Shown: piece by piece, positions 1 through 5,778 of the stretch
Position numbering within the stretch: position 1 is the stretch's first letter
Layout: every line of letters starts with the position of its first letter
Source of the DNA: Nitrospirota bacterium
Lineage (GTDB): Bacteria > Nitrospirota > Thermodesulfovibrionia > Thermodesulfovibrionales > Magnetobacteriaceae
Length of the DNA stretch: 5,778 bases
Assembly (NCBI GenBank): GCA_015233265.1
Contig: JADFXZ010000144.1
Span: 1 to 5,778, forward strand
Direction: 5' to 3'
Made by a program: the position numbers and the translations under genes
The notes under the pieces: model-generated
Databases searched by the model: none
Seen by the model: the letters and a program-made list of their open reading frames with translations, nothing else
What the model was told of the DNA's origin: nothing

Positions 1-1520
1 TATTTATGCCAAGTGCCAGCACAGTGGTAGCCATTGCCGGAAGCCCCTCAGGGATGGATGTCCTGCATATGAGAAAGAGTTACCCGCTGTTAAAGATAAA
101 GCACCGGTCTGAGGGTAACAATTACATGATTACGCTGCACAAATTCAGCGGCAGCGGCGTCTTTGGAGGTGCTGGGGGCAGGAAACTGGCCGCCGTTAAA
201 GGCTCACCGGCAGAGGTGCTGGATTTATGTAAGTTCTATCTGAAAGACGGTATAGAGCATGAATTTATAAACGGCGAAAGGGAGCAGATTCAAAACGAAA
301 ACGAGATACTGGCCGGTAAATCGCTGAGGGTACTGGCTGTGGCATATAAATTCGTCGATGGCGATGACACGGCAGACCTGTCCTCAGGGCTGACATGGCT
401 TGGGCTTGTAGGCATGGCAGACCCGGTTAAGCCGGAGGCCGCAGAGTTAATCAGGGCATTTCACACTGCAGGAATAGACACAATAATGATAACGGGAGAC
501 CAGGTACCAACGGCCTACGCCATAGGCAAGGAGTTAGACCTTGGCGATGACGGTCAGATTGAAATCCTTGATTCGACCAGTTTGAGCGAACTAAGCCCGG
601 ATGTATTGACGGCATTATGTGCAAATATAAACGTCTTTGCCCGCGTAAGCCCGGCCCAAAAGCTGCAGATAGTGCGTGCCTTGCAAAGGGCGGGGAGGAT
701 TACGGCTATGACGGGCGATGGGATAAACGACGGGCCTGCCCTGAAGGCCTCCAACATTGGCATTGCGATGGGGCGCGCGGGCACTGATGTATCGCGTGAA
801 ATTGCCGATGTAATTCTGGAAGACGACAATCTTCAGACGATGATAATCGCGGTAAGCCACGGGCGGGCGATATACAGCAATATCAGGAAATCTGTCCACT
901 ATCTTCTGTCAACGAATATGAGTGAGATAATGGTCATGTTTGCCTCGATTGCGGCAGGCTTTGGTCATCCGCTGTCCACTATTCAGCTGTTGTGGATAAA
1001 TCTTATATCAGACATATTCCCCGGTATTGCGCTGTCGTTAGAGCAGCCGGAGCCGGACATAATGAGCCAGCCCCCCAGAAGCCCCGACGAAGATATAATC
1101 GGAGCGAAGGATTTTAAGCGAATCGCGTTTGAGTCGCTGACAATGAGCGGCGCATCGCTTGGGGCATATGCCTATGGCATCTCTAAATATGGCGTTTCGC
1201 CGCAGGCGGGCAGTTTGGCGTTTTTGAGCCTCTCGACCTCACAGCTCCTTCACGCTATAAGCTGCCGAACGGACAAACACACTATATTCGACAAAGAGAC
1301 ACTGCCGCCCAATAAGTATATGAACATCGCCCTTACGGGGTCGTTCTTGTTGCAGATTCTTGCCCTGAGCGTGCCTGGTCTGCGGAATTTGTTGAGAATA
1401 TCACCGGTTACTCTTACAGACGCGCTGGTGACGGCAGCTGCGTCAGTCGTTCCCCTGTTAATAAATGAGGCAACAAAAAGGCCAGTAAAAACAGTACCAG
1501 CGGAGGTAAACACTCTATGA
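1..1520 (+). CDS. P2-type cation-transporting ATPase (Ca2+/Mn2+ class), C-terminal part, 5' truncated
   Basis: ATP-driven membrane pump for divalent cations, most like SERCA/PMR1-type pumps. The frame is open to the left edge (first whole codon at base 3), so the ATG at base 6 is almost certainly internal. The actuator domain, M1-M4 and the phosphorylation motif DKTGT must lie upstream. Counting from that ATG, visible parts are the nucleotide-binding KGSPAE (65-70), MITGD (161-165), FARVSP (211-216) and the hinge TGDGIND (236-242), then the C-terminal membrane helices. M5 has N304 and E307, and M6 has N332, S335 and D336. By alignment from memory these match SERCA N768, E771, N796, T799 and D800, the ion ligands; the M8 ligand E908 appears as Q413, as in many single-site bacterial pumps. 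It overlaps the next gene by ATGA. Ca2+ versus Mn2+ cannot be decided from this sequence. The pump assignment is firm. Confidence 0.95.
   Translation, partial: FMPSASTVVAIAGSPSGMDVLHMRKSYPLLKIKHRSEGNNYMITLHKFSGSGVFGGAGGRKLAAVKGSPAEVLDLCKFYLKDGIEHEFINGEREQIQNENEILAGKSLRVLAVAYKFVDGDDTADLSSGLTWLGLVGMADPVKPEAAELIRAFHTAGIDTIMITGDQVPTAYAIGKELDLGDDGQIEILDSTSLSELSPDVLTALCANINVFARVSPAQKLQIVRALQRAGRITAMTGDGINDGPALKASNIGIAMGRAGTDVSREIADVILEDDNLQTMIIAVSHGRAIYSNIRKSVHYLLSTNMSEIMVMFASIAAGFGHPLSTIQLLWINLISDIFPGIALSLEQPEPDIMSQPPRSPDEDIIGAKDFKRIAFESLTMSGASLGAYAYGISKYGVSPQAGSLAFLSLSTSQLLHAISCRTDKHTIFDKETLPPNKYMNIALTGSFLLQILALSVPGLRNLLRISPVTLTDALVTAAASVVPLLINEATKRPVKTVPAEVNTL
1502..1507 (+). promoter_or_regulatory. 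Shine-Dalgarno sequence of the MetK-like gene
   Basis: A strong GGAGGT lies inside the last codons of the ATPase gene, nine bases before the ATG at 1517. It supports that start and shows the MetK-like gene has its own ribosome entry as well as stop/start coupling. Confidence 0.8.
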
Positions 1521-2722
1521 ACAATGACTTTATGCTGTCATCGGAGTCCGTAACGGCTGGACATCCCGATAAATTGTGTGACCAGATTAGTGACGCCATA
1601 GTGGACCATTCCATTCAGCAGGACCCCAATACGAGAATTGTTGCCGAGTGCGCCGTCTCAACATCTATTGTGTTCATAGCGGCGATGTTCGAGTCTAAGG
1701 CCGTCATGGATTTTGCCAATATCGCAAGAAAGGTAATACGCCGGATTGGTTACAACAAAAAGGCGTTTAACGACAAGACATGCAGTATTATTACAAGCCT
1801 CAAGGAACTGAAGTCTGTCCCAAATAGCAAATACGACGAACACACGATGTCAGACAGCGAGATGGACGATATAGTGGTGAAAAACAACGCAACCATCTTC
1901 GGGTTTGCCTGTAATCAGACGCCATCTTTGATACCGCTTCCAATATGGCTTGCCCATAAGATTGCAACAAGGCTTGCCGGTGCACATCTTGATAACATAC
2001 TGCCCTATCTTGCCCCCGACGGCAAGGTGCAGGTCGGTGTGGAGTTCAAAAACCGTCACCCTTACAGGATACACAGCATAATAGTGCAGGCCTGTCAGGA
2101 GGAATCCAGTGTGCCGTCAATAGAGAGATTAAGGACAGATATCAGACAGCGTGTGATAGATCCGGCCTTTGCAGATGAGCCTATAGGGCTCGATGACAAG
2201 ACTCGAATCTTTATAAACCCGGATGGGGCGTTTGTAACCGGCGGACCCTCGTCACACTCCGGTCTCACAGGCAGAAAAAAGGCAATGGACACATACGGCG
2301 GCTACGCAAGGAACTCCGATGCTGCCCTAAGCGGCAAAGGCCCGCTGAGAATCGACCGGGTGGGGGCATATATGGCGCGCTATGCGGCAAAAAATGTGGT
2401 AGCGGCTGGCCTTGCACGGGAGTGTGAAGTGCACGTGAGTTACTCTATTGGGCTTGCCAAACCAGTGAGTATTCAGGTGGATACGTACGGCACGGGAAAG
2501 ATACATGACGAGAAGATCGAGGATATAATAGCGTCGTTATTTGACTTCAGGCTGCCTGCAATCCTAAAGAAATTCAACCTCAGATACCTGCCAAACAAGG
2601 CAAACGCAGGGGTTTTTTACCAAAAACTTGCGGTATATGGCCACTTTGGCCGAACTGATATGGATCTACCGTGGGAGGCTACCGATATGCGCGATAAAAT
2701 CATATCTATGAGTGGTCAATGA
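1517..2722 (+). CDS. Divergent S-adenosylmethionine synthetase (MetK-fold) paralogue with a rewritten methionine pocket
   Basis: 401 residues, the usual MetK length, colinear with the E. coli enzyme over all three domains. E. coli numbers (recalled, initiator Met excluded) are in brackets. Kept: E10, GHPDK at 15-19 (H14, D16), E44 (E42), C89, K170 (K165), LTGRK at 250-254 (R244, K245), K274 (K265) and D280 (D271), which handle ATP, triphosphate and metal. Changed: M57 (E55), L98 (Q98), N123 (D118), H247 (D238) and R278 (K269), the set that holds methionine in bacterial and human enzymes. The signature GAGDQG is replaced by VVKNNA (120-125), and the glycine-rich GGGAFSGKD by SDAALSGKG (267-275). 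The reading frame is intact and the rest well conserved, so this is not decay. I infer an enzyme with another acceptor, a triphosphatase, or a partner subunit, not the housekeeping SAM synthetase; I leave the symbol blank for that reason. Both neighbours are metal transporters, coupled by ATGA overlaps. Confidence 0.9.
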   Translation: MNNDFMLSSESVTAGHPDKLCDQISDAIVDHSIQQDPNTRIVAECAVSTSIVFIAAMFESKAVMDFANIARKVIRRIGYNKKAFNDKTCSIITSLKELKSVPNSKYDEHTMSDSEMDDIVVKNNATIFGFACNQTPSLIPLPIWLAHKIATRLAGAHLDNILPYLAPDGKVQVGVEFKNRHPYRIHSIIVQACQEESSVPSIERLRTDIRQRVIDPAFADEPIGLDDKTRIFINPDGAFVTGGPSSHSGLTGRKKAMDTYGGYARNSDAALSGKGPLRIDRVGAYMARYAAKNVVAAGLARECEVHVSYSIGLAKPVSIQVDTYGTGKIHDEKIEDIIASLFDFRLPAILKKFNLRYLPNKANAGVFYQKLAVYGHFGRTDMDLPWEATDMRDKIISMSGQ

Positions 2723-3471
2723 CGATGGATTTAAATCTGTTTTATGATTTTTTAAATGTAATACTGGTTAATCTCGTGTTGTCTGGCGATAATGCTATTG
2801 TGCTTGCCATGGCGGTTAAATCCCTGCCTCAAAGCAGCCGGAAGAAGGGTTTGATAATTGGGGCGGCGTGTTCTTTTATTATCAATATCATATTGATTTT
2901 CTATGTCTCGGAACTGCTTCAAATAAAGTATATAAGGTCTTTCGGCGGGGTGATAATTTCAATTATTGCCATTAAGCGCTGTGTGGAGATAGGTGAGGAT
3001 GAGGCTGAGGGGGAGCGCTCCACAAGCCTTTTACAAGCCATTAAGATAATAGTTATTGCAAATTTAACTATGTCATTCGATAATGTGCTCGGTGTAGCGG
3101 CTGTCTCAAAAGGGAACCTCTCTCTGCTGATTACCGGGTTAGCTGTAAGTATACCTATAGTGTTTCTAGCAAGCAATGTCCTTGCCGCCCTGCTGGACAG
3201 GTATCCTTTTATAATCTTTATATCAGGCGCGGCACTTGGCAGAATAGGAGCTGAACTGATGATGACCGACCCATTTATGGAGCATCTCATTCGGCCTGGC
3301 CCTCAGACAACGCGTGTTATAGAAATTCTCTATGCCTTGTGCGTGGTTACAGTTGGCATTGTGCTGAGAAAGAGAAAATTATTGACCTTATCACATCCGG
3401 TGGACGAGGCCGGCATTGTCGATATGCACACAGGCATAGGTATGGATGCGGACAAGGTTGAGGAAAAATAA
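2719..3471 (+). CDS. TerC family integral membrane protein (YjbE/YkoY-like), probable divalent metal exporter
   Basis: 250 residues, mostly hydrophobic, with about seven membrane helices. The duplicated TerC hallmark is present: LSGDNAIVLA in the first helix (21-30, D24) and MSFDNVLGVA in the second half (118-127, D121). Members of this family export Mn2+; in Bacillus, TerC proteins supply Mn to secreted enzymes, and several are under the yybP-ykoY Mn riboswitch. None is visible here, as there is no leader between the genes. The ATG at 2719 overlaps the preceding stop (ATGA); a second ATG at 2725 is an alternative start two codons on, and there is no strong Shine-Dalgarno for either. Past the last helix an RKRK patch (217-220) is followed by a 30-residue polar tail rich in D, E, H and M. 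Two stop codons (TAA TAA) end the gene. Together with the upstream P-type pump, it points to metal homeostasis; the exact metal is inferred. Confidence 0.92.
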   Translation: MTMDLNLFYDFLNVILVNLVLSGDNAIVLAMAVKSLPQSSRKKGLIIGAACSFIINIILIFYVSELLQIKYIRSFGGVIISIIAIKRCVEIGEDEAEGERSTSLLQAIKIIVIANLTMSFDNVLGVAAVSKGNLSLLITGLAVSIPIVFLASNVLAALLDRYPFIIFISGAALGRIGAELMMTDPFMEHLIRPGPQTTRVIEILYALCVVTVGIVLRKRKLLTLSHPVDEAGIVDMHTGIGMDADKVEEK

Positions 3472-3491
3472 TAATCAATCGTCTTGGTTTT

Positions 3492-3539
3492 GTCTGATTT
3501 CTGCCCTGCCCGTTTTAGAAAACACTCAGGTTCTCAGAC
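3492..3539 (+). repeat. Nested inverted repeats after the TerC gene
   Basis: GTCTGA (3492-3497) pairs with TCAGAC (3534-3539). Between them GTTTTAGAAAAC (3512-3523) is itself an inverted repeat with a two-base centre. This could be a weak transcript-end structure for the operon, but it has no trailing T run. Confidence 0.35.
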
Positions 3540-3552
3540 TGTTACTGGTATA

Positions 3553-3598
3553 AACCCAACGGCATAGTTCATTGGGTTGCGCAAGCGCAGTGTGCTGC
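3553..3598 (+). repeat. Cluster of three consecutive inverted repeats
   Basis: AACCCAA (3553-3559) pairs perfectly with TTGGGTT (3572-3578) across a 12-base loop. Directly after it come TGCGC/GCGCA (3578-3589), separated by two bases, and GCAG/CTGC (3587-3598). These are alternative or adjacent small stems upstream of the promoter. The function is unknown: an operator, a 3'-end RNA structure of the metal operon or a remnant of a small element are all possible. Confidence 0.4.
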
Positions 3599-3624
3599 CT
3601 CATGTAATAAATCTGAGAGTCCAC

Positions 3625-3652
3625 TTGAAAATATTCATTTAAATGATATACT
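3625..3652 (+). promoter_or_regulatory. Sigma70-type promoter for the epimerase unit
   Basis: TTGAAA (3625-3630) and TATACT (3647-3652) are close to the -35 and -10 consensus, with a 16-base AT-rich spacer. Transcription would begin near 3659, leaving a leader of about 73 bases before the ATG at 3733. It is the best promoter match in this gap and marks the epimerase as the start of a new transcription unit. Confidence 0.65.
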
Positions 3653-3662
3653 ATCCGTACTA

Positions 3663-3682
3663 CCTTAGGGGATAAGCTAAGG
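3663..3682 (+). promoter_or_regulatory. Hairpin in the 5' leader of the epimerase gene
   Basis: CCTTAG (3663-3668) pairs perfectly with CTAAGG (3677-3682) over an 8-base loop, only a few bases after the predicted transcript start. A shifted alternative (CTTA with TAAG inside the same stretch) is also possible. It could stabilise the 5' end of the mRNA or serve as an operator; no known riboswitch class is recognised. Confidence 0.4.
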
Positions 3683-3714
3683 GGTTTCCGCAAATTCGTG
3701 TATGATTTCTAAAA

Positions 3715-3728
3715 GGAGAGGCAAAGGA
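3715..3728 (+). promoter_or_regulatory. Double Shine-Dalgarno sequence of the epimerase gene
   Basis: Two purine-rich sites precede the ATG at 3733: GGAGAG at 3715-3720, which is rather far (12 bases), and AAGGA at 3724-3728, which is close (4 bases). No other start codon in frame fits between them, so they support the ATG at 3733. Confidence 0.6.
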
Positions 3729-3732
3729 TAAA

Positions 3733-4674
3733 ATGGGAAAAGAAAAGATATTGGTTACGGGCGGCGCCGGTTATCTTGGCTCTGTCTTGGTGCCTGAGCT
3801 GTTGAAGGCCGGGCATGAAGTAACAGTGGTTGATTCGCTGTTGTTCGGGCAGGTTTCGCTGCTTGAGTGTTGTGCCTATGAGGGCTTTGATTTCATAAAA
3901 GGGGATATATGCAACTCCGGGTTGATCTCTTCGCTTATCCCCAGCTTTGACGTTATCATGCCGCTTGCCGCCATCGTAGGGGCACCAGCCTGTAAGATGA
4001 ACCCAACTCTGACGACCCTCGTAAACCATGACGCGATGATGGATATGATTGGCAAGCTCTCCCCATCGCAAAAAGTAATATTTCCAACAACGAACAGCGG
4101 CTACGGCATCGGGGAAAAGGATGCGTTCTGCACGGAGAAGTCTCCGCTTAGGCCAGTCTCAGAATATGGCAGGGTTAAGGTCATACTTGAACAGGCGTTG
4201 CTTGATAGAGGCAACGCCGTTACGCTGCGCCTTGCCACCGTATTTGGCATGAGTCCGAGAATGAGAATGGACCTGCTCGTAAACGATTTTACCTACAGGG
4301 CATATAAAGACGGCTTTATCGTGCTGTTTGAAGAGCATTTTCGCAGAAACTACATCCATGTCAGAGACGTCGCCCGCGCGTTTATGTTTGCTATGGAAAA
4401 CTACGATAAAATGGCCGGAGAGCCTTTCAACGTTGGACTAAGCAGCGCAAATATAACAAAAAGGCAGCTTTGTGAAAAAATAAAAGAATACATCCCAAAT
4501 CTGTATATCCACGCCGCCCCTGTAGGAGAAGACCCCGACAAGCGTGACTATGTCGTAAGTAACGATAAGATTGAATCCATAGGCTTTAAGCCAGTGCACT
4601 GTCTTGACAGCGGCATTGTGGAATTGCTCAAGGGATATAAGATATTAAAACCGAATCAATTTGCCAATGTCTGA
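3733..4674 (+). CDS. NAD-dependent sugar epimerase/dehydratase (extended SDR family)
   Basis: Cytoplasmic enzyme of the GalE/RmlB-like extended short-chain dehydrogenase family, which acts on nucleotide-activated sugars. It has 313 residues, a complete family length. The Rossmann motif TGGAGYLG is at 9-16. D34 at the end of the second strand favours NAD over NADP. The catalytic pair is Y145 and K149 in YGRVK, with S122 in the TTNSGYG segment as the likely third member. RRNYIHVRDVARA (204-216) is the usual substrate-side motif, and PFNVG (231-235) and the KRDYVVSN segment (270-277) are also typical. It has its own promoter and leader upstream. Its stop overlaps an ATG at 4667 of the downstream membrane protein, which suggests a shared role in surface polysaccharide or glycolipid synthesis. 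The actual sugar and whether it epimerises, dehydrates or reduces cannot be read from the sequence. Confidence 0.93.
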   Translation: MGKEKILVTGGAGYLGSVLVPELLKAGHEVTVVDSLLFGQVSLLECCAYEGFDFIKGDICNSGLISSLIPSFDVIMPLAAIVGAPACKMNPTLTTLVNHDAMMDMIGKLSPSQKVIFPTTNSGYGIGEKDAFCTEKSPLRPVSEYGRVKVILEQALLDRGNAVTLRLATVFGMSPRMRMDLLVNDFTYRAYKDGFIVLFEEHFRRNYIHVRDVARAFMFAMENYDKMAGEPFNVGLSSANITKRQLCEKIKEYIPNLYIHAAPVGEDPDKRDYVVSNDKIESIGFKPVHCLDSGIVELLKGYKILKPNQFANV

Positions 4675-5778
4675 CGCGGGGCAGGATTCAGCTGGAGGCG
4701 ACAAGACTCAGCTGAAAAAAAAGATGTATTGCTTTGCTTAAACACTACATAGAAGAGCATATTTTAAGAGATGGCAGGCGCACTGCCCTGTTTTTTGCGG
4801 CGGTTGCCGCTGTGTTTTTTATTGACAAGCTGACCCTTGGGCCGCTTGCGGCTGTCCAACTACACGACATATTCGAGACAGACTTCCCCAGATATAAGCC
4901 GATGGGAGAGCTGTTATTTAAACACGGCCTGTACTTCTGGTATCCAAATTGGCCTGGCGGGGCACCGGCATACGCATGGCATCACAGTCCGATGTACATT
5001 CTCAACATAGTCGCGCAGTTTGTACCGCTTTGGGCAGTCTACGGCGGTCTCCTGATTGCCCTGATGAGCGCGGCTGGATACGGGATGTACAGGTTTCTCA
5101 GTGGATACTTAAATGTGGCCGGGTGGGCAGCGGTAGTTGGCGGCGTGTATTTTGCTTTAAGTATGCAGCTGTCGAGCCTGTTTGTGTTGTACACGTTTAG
5201 TTATGCCTTTCCTCTTTATTTCGTATGGAGCTGGGATAAGGCGTGGGGCGCTAAGAGAATCCTCAAGCTGATAATATTAAATCTATTTGTAGCGCTGTCA
5301 TATCCGGTGCTGACTCTGCCGTATTTTTTCATTTTAGAAGTTCTTCTAATTGCGCTGCTACGCCCCGAAGGTCAAAACTCGACGCTCCAGCCGCTGATAA
5401 AGACATCGATAGTGTGGCTTGGGTATATTCTGGTATGTGTGCCGGTGCTTTATGGTCTGTATAAATATGTGCCGTTTTCGCACAGGCATTATGTGTATGA
5501 GGCGGTCTCGCTTGCGGGATTTCTGAAAAATCTTCATAATGGATTTATCGTGTCATCGCTGAGCACGATGACTTTCATACCACTTGCCGGGGCAGCGGCC
5601 ATAATGGATAAATCGGTGCGGGTACAGCGTTCCTTAATAGTGGTTGCCGCTGTGGTTATATTGTATGCCGTCTTCTCTTCGGGAGTAAACATCATATTTA
5701 GGGGCAGTCTTCTTGAGCAAATGGACATCGGGCATATCACCACTGTCTTTCCTATCGTAATGACAATGGCGGCCTTTA
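4667..5778 (+). CDS. Polytopic membrane protein, GT-C glycosyltransferase-like; frame shifted at an A8 tract and 3' truncated
   Basis: A reading frame with codons in phase with 4716 runs open from after the TGA at 4713 to the right edge (about 350 codons). It encodes a protein with roughly 8-9 hydrophobic segments. After the first helix (about 4782-4823), an outer loop carries HDIFETDFPRYK (4863-4898), an acidic motif placed like the metal/substrate loop of GT-C transferases. Aromatic stretches YFWYPNWPGG and AWHHSP follow. This frame has no good start: only TTG 4734, GTG 4812 or ATG 4902. In the next phase, an ATG at 4667 overlaps the epimerase stop and reads MSDAGQDSAGGDKTQLKK before ending at TAA 4739. 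Removing one A from the A8 run (4715-4722) joins the two into one protein. I therefore give 4667 as the start, with the shift unresolved: indel, phase-variable tract or slippage. The GT-C assignment is by topology and motif placement only. Confidence 0.72.
4687..4722 (+). repeat. 8-bp inverted repeat abutting an A8 homopolymer at the frameshift point
   Basis: TTCAGCTG (4687-4694) pairs perfectly with CAGCTGAA (4709-4716) over a 14-base loop, and the second arm runs into eight consecutive A bases (4715-4722). The repeat lies inside the proposed first codons of the membrane protein, exactly where the frame changes. The loop also holds most of a GGAGG (4694-4698), which has no start codon at a useful distance. 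Confidence 0.6.

Larger units (their letters stand above)
3472..3732 (+). other. Intergenic region between the metal operon and the glycan unit
   Basis: About 260 bases without a credible gene. They hold several inverted repeats, a sigma70-like promoter and a short 5' leader, listed separately. No hairpin followed by a T run is present, so the end of the TerC transcript is not defined by an intrinsic terminator I can see. Confidence 0.7.

Noticed and set aside
6..8. ATG as the true start of the P-type ATPase
   Set aside because: The frame is open to the left edge, and the phosphorylation site and N-terminal membrane helices are missing, so the gene must begin upstream.
2919..3290. 123-codon frame on the - strand within the TerC gene
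   Set aside because: It is antisense to conserved membrane helices, its composition mirrors the real gene, and it has no credible Shine-Dalgarno.
3492..3539. Rho-independent terminator after TerC
   Set aside because: The stems are AT-rich or short and are not followed by a run of T, so I list them only as repeats.
3541..3560. Second promoter with TATAAA near 3549
   Set aside because: No -35 element is found at the right distance, and the match at 3625-3652 is far better.
3472..3732. yybP-ykoY type Mn riboswitch linked to TerC
   Set aside because: The gap lies downstream of TerC, and the stems seen do not match the riboswitch as I know it; there is no room for one before TerC either.
3709..4071. 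120-codon frame on the - strand across the epimerase start
   Set aside because: It is antisense to the Rossmann domain of the epimerase, which has clear motifs and a promoter, and its own product is not recognisable.
4724..4741. ATG at 4724 as the membrane protein start
   Set aside because: It is in the same phase as the ATG at 4667 and stops after five codons, at TAA 4739.
4949..5200. 83-codon frame on the + strand within the membrane protein
   Set aside because: It overlaps the long open frame of the membrane protein in another phase, and its product has no membrane pattern or recognisable motif.

Overview
The window looks like chromosomal DNA of a Gram-negative-style environmental bacterium. 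The GC content is moderate (judged by eye), there is frequent use of ATA and AGG codons, and genes are tightly packed with ATGA overlaps. A deep-branching lineage such as Nitrospirota would fit, but no marker gene here proves it and I hold that guess loosely. All genes found are on the + strand.

Layout. (1) 1-1520: the C-terminal two thirds or so of a P2-type cation-pumping ATPase (Ca2+/Mn2+ class), cut by the left edge. (2) 1517-2722: a full-length protein of the S-adenosylmethionine synthetase (MetK) fold. It keeps the ATP/triphosphate-handling residues but has replaced every residue I can align to the methionine-binding pocket. (3) 2719-3471: a TerC/YjbE-type membrane protein of the metal-exporter family. 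These three genes are joined by two 4-base ATGA stop/start overlaps and read as one translationally coupled operon. (4) 3472-3732: an intergenic region with several inverted repeats, a good sigma70-type promoter and a short leader with a hairpin. (5) 3733-4674: a complete NAD-dependent sugar epimerase/dehydratase of the extended SDR family. (6) 4667-5778: a large polytopic membrane protein resembling GT-C glycosyltransferases. It runs off the right edge, and its natural ATG start is separated from the long reading frame by a one-base shift at an A8 tract.

How they work together. The first operon pairs two divalent-metal transporters of different types with a MetK-like enzyme that probably no longer uses methionine. 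This is the most unusual thing in the window: either an enzyme making a different adenosylated or triphosphate-derived metabolite, or a regulatory or partner subunit tied to metal handling. The second unit, with its own promoter, pairs a nucleotide-sugar-modifying enzyme with a probable lipid-linked-sugar-dependent membrane transferase, which suggests cell-surface glycan assembly. The A8 tract at the start of the membrane protein may act as an on/off or slippage switch, or may be a sequencing or assembly indel.
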